Source: an uncultured Clostridia bacterium (GTDB lineage Bacteria; Bacillota; Clostridia; Christensenellales; Borkfalkiaceae). Taken from it: a DNA stretch of 8,609 nucleotides. The notes beneath the pieces are model-generated. The model had not been told where the DNA came from. It did no database searches and saw only the letters and a list, made by a program, of their open reading frames with translations. The DNA is taken from assembly GCA_937915565.1 (NCBI GenBank), contig CALDMH010000003.1, forward strand, positions 1-8,609, written 5' to 3'. Positions 1 to 7,478 of this stretch are shown one piece after another. The translations under genes and the position numbers were made by a program. Position 1 is the stretch's first letter, and each line of letters starts with the position of its first letter.

Positions 1-1505
1 GAGCCGTCCGCTCTCACCCATTCGCCGAGAACGTACTTGCAAAACGCCTTGTTCTTTTGTGCAAGGTCGATTATCTCCGCATTTTCGGTAATATCCGCAA
101 TGCTCTTTAAATAATCGCTTATTTCAAACCCCATATCCGCGTCGGTCGGCTTGTAGCCGTAAGGCAAAACTATCGCGCCCTTCGCAGCCTTCGAGGCGAT
201 TTTTTGCGCCCTGTCCGAGCAAAGATATGCGAGGAATTTCTCGATTTCGTCCTTATTTTGAGCGTTTTTGGTTACCACAAACTCACGGCAAATAAGCTCG
301 CCGACCATATTTCTCGCTTCTTTGACAATCTTTATATCGTCGTCCGTTGCAAAGCTCGGTTTAACGCTCGTTTCGCCGTCGACGTAGCCTATTATTTCGG
401 AAAGTTTCGCGTCCGTATCCACGCCTGCCGACAATTTTTCTTTAATCGCGCTCGCAACGGGAAGTTTCATAGCTCTGACGTCCTTTTTAGTTACCGAACC
501 TCTGTCTATGGAATCCTGCACCTCGTTTTCGAGCCACGCGCCCGTGAAGTGGAAGGCAAACGGCGTAACCGAAGAACCGTTGAACTTGCCGCCGTAAAAC
601 ACTCTGTTCACGTCCGTATATTGCATACTCGGGCTTGAAGAGTGCATATATCCGTTGTTTTTGGTTGCAAATTTCTCCGCGATTTTATAAGTTTCCACTC
701 TTGCGAATTCGCTCGAATTCAAAAGCCCGTCCGGCTCGTTTTCGGCGAAAACCCAATCGCCGTCGTTTTTATAATACCCGCTGTAATACTTATCGTATCC
801 TTCCGCGCCCATAAGTTGAGCAAACCAATCCTGATAGAGATAAGTGGTATAATCCGCGCCGTTCGTGGAATCGCCCGAAAATGCCGAAAGGAAAACTCCC
901 TTTTCTTTCAGCATATCGCCGAACGCGAAAAACTCGTCGGTGGTTTTTGGAAGCGTATATGCACCCGCCCCCAACTTTTCGTCGAGAAGAGTTTTGTTGT
1001 AAACGAAATTCCAGCCCGTTAAAGCCGTTTGCGGAAGCTGATAAACCTTGCCGTCCTTTTCCGTGTAATAATCTACGTTTTTCTCCCCGATTTTATCGCG
1101 AACCTTAACGCCGCTTTCTCCGTAAACCTCCGCGTCGAGAAGTCCGCTCAAATCGTACAGATATTCCGAATTCTCGAACATATCCACTTCGAGCTGATAT
1201 AAATCGTAACCTATATTCGACTGAACGTTAAGTCTTGCCTGGTTGTTGTCGATGCTTCTCTTCGGATTGACGAAAACCTCTGTGTTTACGTTATCCATAT
1301 AATCTTTTAAAACGGCGTCCACCCAATCCGCTCCGTAACCGGACGCGTAATAAGAAAAAGTGAACGTTTTCGAACGCGAAGCGTACTTTTCGTAGCCGCC
1401 GGCCGCGCTTTCTCCGCCCGTGCTTTCGTTTCCGCCGCCGCAGCCCGCAAACGCCGCAACCGAAACCGCCGCCAATGCAATCGCAATAATTTTTTTGAAT
1501 CTCAT
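1..1505 (-). CDS. Sugar ABC transporter substrate-binding lipoprotein, partial (C-terminus beyond left edge)
   Basis: An open frame runs from ATG at 1505 down to base 1 without a stop, giving about 501 visible residues. A strong GGAGGA ribosome binding site lies five bases before the ATG (1511-1516). The N-terminus is a lipoprotein signal: MRFKK, a hydrophobic stretch, then lipobox FAGC with Cys22, followed by a Gly/Ser/Asn-rich linker (about 23-37). The mature part has hallmarks of family-1 extracellular solute-binding proteins: GKVYQLPQ followed by GWNFVYNK (about residues 142-161), and later a GGKFNG...FTGAWLENE segment matching the family's 'G-x-AM...GxW' region. It should bind a sugar or oligosaccharide at the outer membrane face and deliver it to the two permeases encoded just upstream. 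At over 500 residues it is longer than the usual 400-450. The ligand cannot be told from sequence. It is the last gene of the visible operon, 49 bases after the second permease. Confidence 0.93.
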   Translation of the reverse strand, partial: MRFKKIIAIALAAVSVAAFAGCGGGNESTGGESAAGGYEKYASRSKTFTFSYYASGYGADWVDAVLKDYMDNVNTEVFVNPKRSIDNNQARLNVQSNIGYDLYQLEVDMFENSEYLYDLSGLLDAEVYGESGVKVRDKIGEKNVDYYTEKDGKVYQLPQTALTGWNFVYNKTLLDEKLGAGAYTLPKTTDEFFAFGDMLKEKGVFLSAFSGDSTNGADYTTYLYQDWFAQLMGAEGYDKYYSGYYKNDGDWVFAENEPDGLLNSSEFARVETYKIAEKFATKNNGYMHSSSPSMQYTDVNRVFYGGKFNGSSVTPFAFHFTGAWLENEVQDSIDRGSVTKKDVRAMKLPVASAIKEKLSAGVDTDAKLSEIIGYVDGETSVKPSFATDDDIKIVKEARNMVGELICREFVVTKNAQNKDEIEKFLAYLCSDRAQKIASKAAKGAIVLPYGYKPTDADMGFEISDYLKSIADITENAEIIDLAQKNKAFCKYVLGEWVRADG

Positions 1506-1530
1506 TTTGTTCCTCCGTTTCTTTTTATCG

Positions 1531-1555
1531 TTTAAGTCTTTAAATTTAAGTCTTT
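1531..1555. repeat. Two 11-base direct repeats between permease and binding-protein genes
   Basis: The sequence TTTAAGTCTTT occurs at 1531-1541 and again at 1545-1555, a 14-base period, in the 49-base gap between the second permease and the binding-protein gene. On the transcribed (minus) strand this is AAAGACTTAAA twice. No hairpin with a T-run is formed, so it is not a terminator. Function unknown; it could be a processing or binding site or simple sequence drift. Confidence 0.5.
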
Positions 1556-2445
1556 TATCCTTTCAGTCCGCCGCCTATCTGTATATCGAGAAAATATTTC
1601 TGAAATACGGCAAAAAGAGCGACGGTAGGCAACATACAGGTGATAAGTCCCGCAAAATAAACGGGGTAAGTCTGGTCCTTTTTGGCAACCTTTTCGTATT
1701 CGAGAAGCCCCGAAGCGAGCGTGGGCAGCCTCGGGAAATAAACGAGCGGAACTTCCGCATTGGACCACGCCGCTATAAACTCCGAAAGCCCGATTGCAAG
1801 CGCGGGCGCGATTATTTGCGGCAGCATTATTTTGAAAAACACGGTAAAATGCCCTGCTCCGTCGATAAACGCCGCCTCCGCATAACCCCAGTCTATCCCT
1901 TTGAACGTCGCGTAAAACACCAAAAATCCCGCGCCCGTTCCGACGCTTGCGATAACGACGTATAGAGGCGAATTGTAAGCCTTTAAGGCGACCATCATTT
2001 TCAGATTGCTCGGCATCGAGCCGATTACGGGAATCATCATCGTTATGAGAACGAAATAATAAACGAATTGCCTCATCGGGAATTTATATCTCGCAACGGC
2101 ATACGCCGTCATAATTCCGCAAGCAAGGCCTATAATCGTTCCGCCGCCCGCATACCATAAACTGTTCAAAAACATCTCGGGAACGCCCGAACCTGCGTCC
2201 GATTTCAACGATTTCCACGCCGTAACGTAGTTTTTAAACTGCAAAACCTTCGGCAGCGGGAAAGCCGTGTTCTCGAACTCGAACGTCGTTTCGAGAGAAA
2301 TAAGTATCGCATAGACGAACGGGAAAAGAATTATCGCCGAATAAATTGCGAACAAAACGCAAACGACTATCTGAACGGGCGTGCGCCTGATTTTCTTTTT
2401 AATTTTATATTCCGGACGGGAGAGCGTTTTTTTGCCGAAAATCAT
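1555..2445 (-). CDS. Carbohydrate ABC transporter permease, MalG/UgpE-type
   Basis: A 296-residue inner-membrane protein of the binding-protein-dependent transport family, the usual length for CUT1 permeases of the MalG/AraQ type. A basic N-terminal tail (about 1-22) is followed by about six hydrophobic segments. The cytoplasmic EAA loop that docks onto the ATPase is clear at residues 190-209: EAAFIDGAGHF followed by FFKIMLP, with the invariant Gly and the terminal LP. Its ATG overlaps the TGA of the preceding permease gene by one base (TGATG at 2443-2447). A GGGGGTGA ribosome binding site lies inside that gene's last codons (2453-2460), so the two are translationally coupled. It should form a heterodimer with its partner to import the sugar bound by the lipoprotein at 1-1505. 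No ATPase gene is visible; in many Firmicutes CUT1 systems share a MsmX-type ATPase encoded elsewhere (family knowledge). Confidence 0.95.
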   Translation of the reverse strand: MIFGKKTLSRPEYKIKKKIRRTPVQIVVCVLFAIYSAIILFPFVYAILISLETTFEFENTAFPLPKVLQFKNYVTAWKSLKSDAGSGVPEMFLNSLWYAGGGTIIGLACGIMTAYAVARYKFPMRQFVYYFVLITMMIPVIGSMPSNLKMMVALKAYNSPLYVVIASVGTGAGFLVFYATFKGIDWGYAEAAFIDGAGHFTVFFKIMLPQIIAPALAIGLSEFIAAWSNAEVPLVYFPRLPTLASGLLEYEKVAKKDQTYPVYFAGLITCMLPTVALFAVFQKYFLDIQIGGGLKG

Positions 2446-3353
2446 CAGTACGTCACCCCCGAATCGAGTTTGTTTATCAAAAACCTCGTGAAAAGAACTA
2501 TCGGCACGCCTATTATCGTGAAGAACACGCCGATTGCCGCGGGATAATTCGTCGCGTTGTCTTTAACCTGACTGTATATCCAGAAGCCTATCGTGTAAGT
2601 TTGCGCGCCGCCGTTGGTAAGGTAAAGTATCGGTCCGCTCGCGGTAAACACGCAGGCGACGCTCATAAGCAAAAACACCGAATAAGTGCTCCAAGTGAGC
2701 GGAAGAATTATGTGCCAAAATTCTTTGCCCGCCTTGCACCCGTCGAGATTTGCCGATTCGATAATTTCCTGCGGAATTCTGTTCATCGCGCCGATAAATA
2801 TCAAAAACGTCGAACCGAAGCCGTTTAAAAACGTGAACGCGAGAATGGTATTCGTCGCCGTTTTGGGGTAAAACAACAAATCCTCGTATTCAACGTTAAA
2901 AACGCTTTTACATATATTCCATATTATCCCGCCCGGGCGGATAAGCTGTTTGAATATCATTGCCGTTATAACGGGAGCTATAACGCACGGAAGAAAGAAA
3001 ATCAACCGAAACGCGCCGTAACCGGGTATTTTTTTATATAAAAAGTACGCCACGACGTACGACAAAAATTGCAAAACGAGCCCCGCCGCAAAATATTTGA
3101 AAGTGTTGACGGTTGCCACGGCAACTTCTCCGCCGTCTTTCAAATCCATAAACAACATTCTGAAATTGCCGAGCGAGAACGGGTCTTTGAAAACTTCTCC
3201 GTCCGTGAACGCAAGCAATATCGACTGCGTGTTTACGTATAAATACTTTATTATCCCGATAGCCGAGGGAATCATCATAACGGCGCAAAAAATATACGCG
3301 CCGTTTTTCATTCCTTTCGGCATATCGAAATAACTCTTCTTTTTCTTCTTCAT
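2445..3353 (-). CDS. Carbohydrate ABC transporter permease, MalF/UgpA-type
   Basis: A 302-residue membrane permease of the MalF/UgpA/LplB type, the short form without the large periplasmic loop of E. coli MalF. A lysine-rich N-terminus (MKKKKK) precedes about six hydrophobic segments, starting near residues 18-40. The EAA loop lies at residues 199-218: ESANLDGCKAGKEFW then IILP. The protein ends GVTY, with its TGA overlapping the ATG of the next permease by one base. The start is a choice: ATG at 3353 has only a weak AGGGC ribosome-binding match 12 bases upstream, and Met11 and Met15 are possible internal starts. I keep the first ATG because it includes the basic N-terminal anchor. It follows the lipoprotein gene by 39 bases with no terminator, so it is co-transcribed. 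Confidence 0.94.
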   Translation of the reverse strand: MKKKKKSYFDMPKGMKNGAYIFCAVMMIPSAIGIIKYLYVNTQSILLAFTDGEVFKDPFSLGNFRMLFMDLKDGGEVAVATVNTFKYFAAGLVLQFLSYVVAYFLYKKIPGYGAFRLIFFLPCVIAPVITAMIFKQLIRPGGIIWNICKSVFNVEYEDLLFYPKTATNTILAFTFLNGFGSTFLIFIGAMNRIPQEIIESANLDGCKAGKEFWHIILPLTWSTYSVFLLMSVACVFTASGPILYLTNGGAQTYTIGFWIYSQVKDNATNYPAAIGVFFTIIGVPIVLFTRFLINKLDSGVTY

Positions 3354-3392
3354 TTTAAATATATTGCCCTATAAGTCGATTATCGCGCATTT

Positions 3393-4886
3393 TCAGACGG
3401 GAATAACAAACGCCGCGTCGCCGCTTTTAAGCGTAAGTCTTATCTTTCCTTCCGCCAAATGAACGACCTTTACAGTTCCGCCCTGATAAATCGCGGCTTT
3501 CGATTTTCCTTTGAATTCCACGGTCACGACGTCCGTTTCTTTATTGTAAGGAGCGGTGTAATTGACAAACATATACCCGTCCCGTTCGCCTTTTTTAAAG
3601 CACCCGATAAGCGTATCGAGTTTTGAAGTAACCGCGCCCAAACAACCGGCGTTTTGCAAAACGTAATTTTCAACTATATCGAAAGCCGTTCTGTTTTCTA
3701 TTTGCGATTCCACGCTCGCAAAGGAGGTTTTTATCCCCTGCCATTCAAACGCCCCGAGAACGGAGGCGTACCACAGCGCGCTTTCGTTTGCCGATTTAAC
3801 GATATCGTAAATTCTTGCGTTTCCGTTGTCGTCGAGTATGCCTTTCATTCCGGCGATGGAACGATAGCAGAAATACTCGAACAAATTCGCGCCCGTCGCC
3901 ATACCCGTGTATAACTGAAAAGTTACCTCTTCCGGACACTCTATATCTTTAAGCCTTACGCTCGACGTCATATTCTCAAACGTTTGCAAGCATATTCCGA
4001 ACGTCGCTTTCCGGTCTGTCTGAACGTTGTCGTTATATTCTTTGCAAACCCTCGCCGCCGTCAATATATCGGAAAGGTAACTGTCCGAAATTTTCGTTTT
4101 ATTATCGAAGCCGAACGGATAATTATCGAGGCATACGCTCCTTCCGCCGCTCGTCAACCGTTTTATTATGCGATTGACGTAAGAACGAATAAACTCTTCG
4201 TAAGTGTACCCCTTATAATGGTCTATCGAAGAACTCGGAACCATATTCATATGGAAGAAATCGTCGGGATAATATTGATTTTTCCATTTTATAAGCTCGT
4301 CGTATTGGTCCAAAGCGGCAAAAAGACTTTCATCAAAACCGTAACCCGTCGTCAAAGGATTGTCTTCAAGCGAATACATATACGGTTCGTCGGCCATATA
4401 AAAGCCGGAAAGCCCGTTGTACGATTGAAGTTCCGTCGTTACGTTGCGAACGGGACGAATATACGGGACGCCGTAATTCGAGCCTTCTTTTTCGCTGTCG
4501 TTTTGGAAATAATCGTAAGAATTTCTGTAATTTCTTATCCAGACTTCCATTCCGCTCTTTTCGATATTTTCTATGGATTTCTTATAGCCGTCCGTAATAT
4601 TCCCTTGCTTATCGGTAAACGAAACGTAGTCCTCGCCGAGAAGACAAACGGTCATTCCCAAATCCTTGTAAACGTTCAACGCTTTCTCCGAAAGAGCGTC
4701 CGGCGGAAGGTCCGCAAAAGTTATGAACTTATTGTCGCTTTCAAATTCCCTGAGGTCGATTTCCGCTTCCGACGAACTCTCGGAATTATTAGAATCGTTC
4801 GAGCCGGAATCCGCACCGAATCCGCACGAAGATAAAACCGCGCACGCAGCAACTATTCCCGCAATGAATTTTATTCTTTTTTTCAT
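3393..4886 (-). CDS. Putative glycoside-hydrolase-like lipoprotein
   Basis: A 497-residue secreted lipoprotein. MKKRIK, a hydrophobic core and lipobox LSSC (Cys21) are followed by a Ser/Asn/Asp linker (about 22-42). The body looks like a (beta/alpha)8 barrel of the sugar-hydrolase kind: GFYMADEPY at 161-169 places Asp166-Glu167-Pro168 at a strand end, where such barrels carry a catalytic acid; VCLDNYPFG at 251-259 and the stretch from QLYTGMA to NLFEYFCY (324-341) resemble later barrel strands. From about residue 395 the chain turns beta-rich (GYMFVNYTAP, LTLKSGDAAFVIPV), like the C-terminal all-beta domains of GH42-type enzymes. I do not recognise the exact family, and catalytic activity is inference. 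GGGAGA (4892-4897) is a good ribosome binding site. As the first gene of the operon it may trim or capture a surface glycan whose products the transporter imports. A fragment of a similar gene survives at 7500-7613. Confidence 0.75.
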   Translation of the reverse strand: MKKRIKFIAGIVAACAVLSSCGFGADSGSNDSNNSESSSEAEIDLREFESDNKFITFADLPPDALSEKALNVYKDLGMTVCLLGEDYVSFTDKQGNITDGYKKSIENIEKSGMEVWIRNYRNSYDYFQNDSEKEGSNYGVPYIRPVRNVTTELQSYNGLSGFYMADEPYMYSLEDNPLTTGYGFDESLFAALDQYDELIKWKNQYYPDDFFHMNMVPSSSIDHYKGYTYEEFIRSYVNRIIKRLTSGGRSVCLDNYPFGFDNKTKISDSYLSDILTAARVCKEYNDNVQTDRKATFGICLQTFENMTSSVRLKDIECPEEVTFQLYTGMATGANLFEYFCYRSIAGMKGILDDNGNARIYDIVKSANESALWYASVLGAFEWQGIKTSFASVESQIENRTAFDIVENYVLQNAGCLGAVTSKLDTLIGCFKKGERDGYMFVNYTAPYNKETDVVTVEFKGKSKAAIYQGGTVKVVHLAEGKIRLTLKSGDAAFVIPV

Positions 4887-4900
4887 CGTATTCTCCCGGC

Positions 4901-4918
4901 CGATTGAAACTTCAATCG
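4901..4918. promoter_or_regulatory. Perfect inverted repeat in the operon leader (candidate operator)
   Basis: CGATTGAA-AC-TTCAATCG is a perfect 8-bp inverted repeat with a 2-base centre. It lies about 15-32 bases downstream of the predicted transcription start (near 4933) and only 3 bases from the ribosome binding site at 4892-4897. It could be an operator for a dimeric repressor acting as a roadblock. As RNA its two-base loop is too tight for the full stem. It does not fit the catabolite-repression (cre) consensus well. Confidence 0.55.
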
Positions 4919-4939
4919 CCTTTTCCGTTTGTGTTTTTT

Positions 4940-4968
4940 ATTATATCTTAATTCTCCCCGCCTGTCTT
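4940..4968 (-). promoter_or_regulatory. Sigma-A-type promoter of the transport operon
   Basis: On the minus strand AAGACA (4968-4963) and a perfect TATAAT (4945-4940) are separated by 17 bases. The predicted start near 4933 gives a leader of about 46 bases to the ATG at 4886. The -35 matches TTGACA at four of six positions, so an activator may help; the divergent AraC-family protein is the natural candidate. Confidence 0.7.
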
Positions 4969-5008
4969 GCTTTTTTCTTTTAGGTTTGCCGAAAACTTGT
5001 GATTTTCT

Positions 5009-5034
5009 TTTAAATTTAAACTTATATTTATAAG
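5009..5034. promoter_or_regulatory. Two adjoining A/T palindromes in the divergent intergenic region
   Basis: TTTAAATTTAAA (5009-5020) is self-complementary. It is directly followed by CTTATA-TT-TATAAG (5021-5034), a 6-bp inverted repeat with a two-base centre. The pair lies between the two divergent promoters, 41 bp upstream of the operon -35 and 26 bp upstream of the regulator's -35, a plausible place for an activator or autoregulator to bind. The A/T richness makes chance palindromes likely, so this is tentative. Confidence 0.35.
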
Positions 5035-5059
5035 AACACTCTCTTTTTTACGATTTTGC

Positions 5060-5088
5060 TTGAATATATTTTCCGATTGATTTATACT
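5060..5088 (+). promoter_or_regulatory. Promoter of the AraC-family regulator gene
   Basis: TTGAAT (5060-5065) and TATACT (5083-5088) are separated by exactly 17 bases, a good sigma-A match. Transcription would begin near 5095, which is the A of the ATG, so there would be essentially no leader. Confidence 0.65.
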
Positions 5089-5094
5089 GTTTAT

Positions 5095-5937
5095 ATGAAA
5101 CTTTTAACCATAGACGAAAAAATTGCGTTTACGCACCCTTCGAGAGACGTCGATTTCAACATCTGGCAACAACGGAAAACGATTCCCCACAAGCACACCT
5201 TTTACGAATTGTTTATCGTTACCGAAGGAACTTTAAATCATATTATAAACGGAAAAAAAGAAGTTTTCGGGGAAGGAACAGTCCGATTTATTCGCCCCGA
5301 CGATTTTCATTTTCAAAAGGCGTTAAAAAACAGGGTTACGAAAACGATAAACTTATCGTTCACCGAAAACTTCCTCAATCATTATGCGTATTTTAATGAA
5401 AAAACGGTCAGGTATTTAACCGAATTTCAGGATTCTATAATAATAAAGCTTAACGAAACGGAACTTTCGTATATAGCCGAATACGCAAACAAAATCATTC
5501 AGGCAAAAAACGAGGAACGCGAAACCTCTCTTATCAATCATTTAATCTTGTTTTGCCTCGAAAAAATTCCTATTATAAGTAAGCGCAGGCAAAAATATCC
5601 GGAATGGCTTAACGATTTACTGAATTATATCGAAAATTTGTCCGATTTTTCCGTTACGATTCCCGAAATCGCAAAAACGACGAATTATTCGCCGTCGAGA
5701 CTTGCCGTTCTTTTCAAACAATACACGGGCGAAACGCTCGTAAGATATTTCGGTAAAACCAAAATCAAACGCGCGTGCAATATGCTTAGAAACACAAACT
5801 TTTCCATTCTGGATATTTCAATTCAGCTTGGTTACTCTTCCGTTTCTCATTTCAACAGAATTTTTAAAGAGCAACTTTCCTGCACGCCCACGGAATATCG
5901 TTCGCAATTCGGCAACAACCAACGCGAATACAGATAG
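5095..5937 (+). CDS. AraC-family transcriptional regulator with N-terminal cupin sensor
   Basis: With ATG at 5095 the protein has 280 residues. The N-terminal half carries a cupin-type fold: HKHTFYELFIVTEGTL (about 32-47) through GEGTVRFIRPDDFHF, the usual sugar-sensing part. The C-terminal AraC/XylS DNA-binding domain has both helix-turn-helix units: TIPEIAKTTNYSPSRLAVLFK (about 188-208) and NFSILDISIQLGYSSVSHFNRIF (about 235-257), followed by the typical TPTEYR. The frame extends upstream to a TTG at 5056, but that would place the promoter -35 and -10 inside the gene, and neither start has a ribosome binding site; the ATG coincides with the predicted transcription start, so leaderless translation is the simplest model. 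It diverges from the lipoprotein/transporter operon, strongly suggesting it controls that operon in response to the imported sugar. The gene is A/T-richer than its neighbours. Confidence 0.93.
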   Translation: MKLLTIDEKIAFTHPSRDVDFNIWQQRKTIPHKHTFYELFIVTEGTLNHIINGKKEVFGEGTVRFIRPDDFHFQKALKNRVTKTINLSFTENFLNHYAYFNEKTVRYLTEFQDSIIIKLNETELSYIAEYANKIIQAKNEERETSLINHLILFCLEKIPIISKRRQKYPEWLNDLLNYIENLSDFSVTIPEIAKTTNYSPSRLAVLFKQYTGETLVRYFGKTKIKRACNMLRNTNFSILDISIQLGYSSVSHFNRIFKEQLSCTPTEYRSQFGNNQREYR

Positions 5938-6007
5938 ATTTTTACGTTCGGAATCAAAATTCGGCAACGTTTTTTTGTTTCGTAATTTAACGCAAAAAGC
6001 CGCTAAT

Positions 6008-6030
6008 AAAGACGATTGACGTCTTTTTAT
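6008..6030 (+). terminator. Intrinsic terminator after the AraC-family gene
   Basis: AAAGACG-ATTGA-CGTCTTT forms a 7-bp stem (6008-6026) with a five-base loop, followed by a T-rich run. It lies about 70 bases after the stop codon of the regulator. Confidence 0.65.
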
Positions 6031-6104
6031 TTTCGTGCGAATTACATTGCAAAATGCACAGCGAATATCCTGCGCACCGTTATTATAATATTTAATTTTT
6101 ACAC

Positions 6105-6139
6105 AAAAAAGGAAGACCTGCTCGTCTTCCTCGTTTTTT
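6105..6139 (-). terminator. Bidirectional intrinsic terminator, mainly for the phosphatase gene
   Basis: AGGAAGAC-CTGCTC-GTCTTCCT (6110-6131) is a perfect 8-bp stem, preceded by six A (6105-6110, the last in the stem) and followed after CG by six T (6134-6139). On the minus strand it comes about 60 bases after the stop of the phosphatase gene with a T-run directly abutting the stem. It also serves as a backup in the plus direction. Confidence 0.8.
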
Positions 6140-6191
6140 ATTTAACGATAATACAGATTATCTGCTATTTTGCCATACTTATAAACAATAC

Positions 6192-7415
6192 TTATTTGTT
6201 CGTTAAAATGTTTCTTATCGCCGATAATTCCTCGTCGGTTACGCCGCAAACGGTTTTCAGATAATTTACTACGGCTTGATTTAAACTTCTGCCCTCGCCG
6301 CCGTAAACAGCCTTGATTCGTTCGACAAAATAACCAAATGCGACAAAATTGTCCGTATCGTCCTGCATTATGCCGTTTATAAATTTTCCGTCCTTAATTT
6401 CTCCGCGATACCTCGCGCCGTTTGCCGAAAAACTCGTCAGTTCAAAATCTTTCGTCATATCGGCTTCGCTCACGCCCAAAACCGCTTCGATTAAAAAAGC
6501 GAGAGTACCCGTTCTGTCCGCACCCGCGTTGCAATGGAAATACACGGGATAATTGTTTTCGTCCGCAAGAGCGGAAAAAATGGTCTTTATCGATTCCGCC
6601 GAGGGCTTATAATAGTTTCTTTTGTTTGCGCCGTAATTGCTGAACTCGGGCAGAATGTAATTATAGCCGTTAAAACCCGCTTTTACATAATTTATATCGT
6701 CGCCTAAAACGCTCTTATTTTGCCCGCCGTCGTCGCTCGAAAACCTGAGGTCGATTTCGGTTTTTATCCCGAGCGTTTCACGCATAGTTTTCAAACCGTC
6801 GTCCGTAAGGGCGCAGGCTTCGCCGTCGTTCAATTTTCCGCCGCGGTAAATAAGCCCGTAAGCGATATTTCCGCCGTCAGTCGCCCAACCGCCGAGGTCG
6901 CGTACGTTATATGCGCCTTCAACGGTTATCGGTCTTACGTCGTTTGCCTTAACTTTAAAGCAATCTACCTTCGTTTCCTTACTTTCTCCTACAATCTGAT
7001 AATAATATTCCTTTCCCGGAATGAGCCTTCCGCCGAAATTATATCTCGGTCTTTTGGAAACAAAGACCTCGGCATTCTTCAATGCGGGATTATCCGCAAG
7101 AAAAATAGTATATTCCGAGCTTCCGTCGCTCTTCCATTTCACGGAAAGGTATTGAGCCATAGAAGTGCCTGTGTAATCTGCAAGAATTTCCGCCGCCTGT
7201 CCGTCGGTTTCCGCATTCAGATAGTTTCTGAACTCTTCGGAAATGACGTCGATTTCTTTTCCGTTAAACTCGTTATCCAAAACCATATAATTGCCTTCGC
7301 TTTCGTTTATAGTTGCCTCGCTTTGAGTGCCCGAGCCGCCGCAACCGACAACGAAAAACATAGTCTCCGCTGCCAGAAGCAGTGCCGTTATCGCCTTTAA
7401 AACAGCCGTTTTCAT
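6192..7415 (-). CDS. Secreted tyrosine-phosphatase-superfamily lipoprotein
   Basis: A 407-residue lipoprotein starting at ATG 7415, preceded by a GAGGT ribosome binding site (7426-7430). The frame reaches a TTG at 7478, but that is inside the promoter, and the ATG start places a proper signal peptide with lipobox VVGC (Cys25) at the N-terminus. Residues about 85-155 (LSVKWKSDG...GKEYYYQIVG) look like a fibronectin-III-like beta domain. The C-terminal half is a dual-specificity/tyrosine phosphatase of the Y_phosphatase3 type: NVRDLGG (170-176), YRGGKL, EIDLRF, then the P-loop HCNAGADRTG with catalytic Cys295 and Arg301. Family knowledge: related secreted lipid/tyrosine phosphatases occur in Listeria. 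Here it would act outside the cell on phosphotyrosine, phosphoinositide or sugar-phosphate substrates; the substrate is unknown. It is monocistronic, convergent with the AraC-family gene and separated from it by terminators. Confidence 0.9.
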   Translation of the reverse strand: MKTAVLKAITALLLAAETMFFVVGCGGSGTQSEATINESEGNYMVLDNEFNGKEIDVISEEFRNYLNAETDGQAAEILADYTGTSMAQYLSVKWKSDGSSEYTIFLADNPALKNAEVFVSKRPRYNFGGRLIPGKEYYYQIVGESKETKVDCFKVKANDVRPITVEGAYNVRDLGGWATDGGNIAYGLIYRGGKLNDGEACALTDDGLKTMRETLGIKTEIDLRFSSDDGGQNKSVLGDDINYVKAGFNGYNYILPEFSNYGANKRNYYKPSAESIKTIFSALADENNYPVYFHCNAGADRTGTLAFLIEAVLGVSEADMTKDFELTSFSANGARYRGEIKDGKFINGIMQDDTDNFVAFGYFVERIKAVYGGEGRSLNQAVVNYLKTVCGVTDEELSAIRNILTNK

Positions 7416-7440
7416 ATCGATTTTCACCTCAGTTTCCGAA

Positions 7441-7457
7441 GCTAAAATTATTTTAGC
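7441..7457. promoter_or_regulatory. Perfect 17-bp palindrome over the phosphatase promoter -10 (candidate operator)
   Basis: GCTAAAAT-T-ATTTTAGC has perfect 8-bp arms and a one-base centre. It spans the -10 box and the predicted start of the phosphatase gene, where a bound repressor would block RNA polymerase. A second short palindrome, AATTG-A-CAATT (7470-7480), overlaps the -35 box. Confidence 0.5.
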
Positions 7458-7478
7458 ATAATTTTGCCGAATTGACAA
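7450..7478 (-). promoter_or_regulatory. Promoter of the phosphatase lipoprotein gene
   Basis: On the minus strand TTGTCA (7478-7473) and TAAAAT (7455-7450) are separated by 17 bases, with a TG one base before the -10 (extended -10). The start is expected near 7443, about 28 bases before the ATG at 7415. It begins 22 bases past the stop of the gene remnant at 7500. Confidence 0.75.

Noticed and set aside
3354..3392. Possible separate promoter or terminator between the lipoprotein and first permease genes
   Set aside because: The 39-base gap has no stem with a T-run and no spaced -35/-10 pair, so the genes are taken as one operon.
3984..4835. Plus-strand open frame of 283 codons
   Set aside because: It is the antisense of the lipoprotein gene at 3393-4886, lacks a family resemblance and a ribosome binding site, and is explained by the codon bias of the real gene. 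The same holds for the plus frames at 204-638, 642-1022, 1420-1965 and 6720-7400.
5056..5094. TTG start giving the AraC-family protein 13 more residues
   Set aside because: There is no ribosome binding site before it and the promoter -35 and -10 boxes lie within these codons; the ATG at 5095 is preferred.
7416..7478. TTG start giving the phosphatase 21 more residues
   Set aside because: It would bury the lipoprotein signal peptide inside the protein and begins in the promoter -35 box; ATG 7415 has a good GAGGT ribosome binding site.
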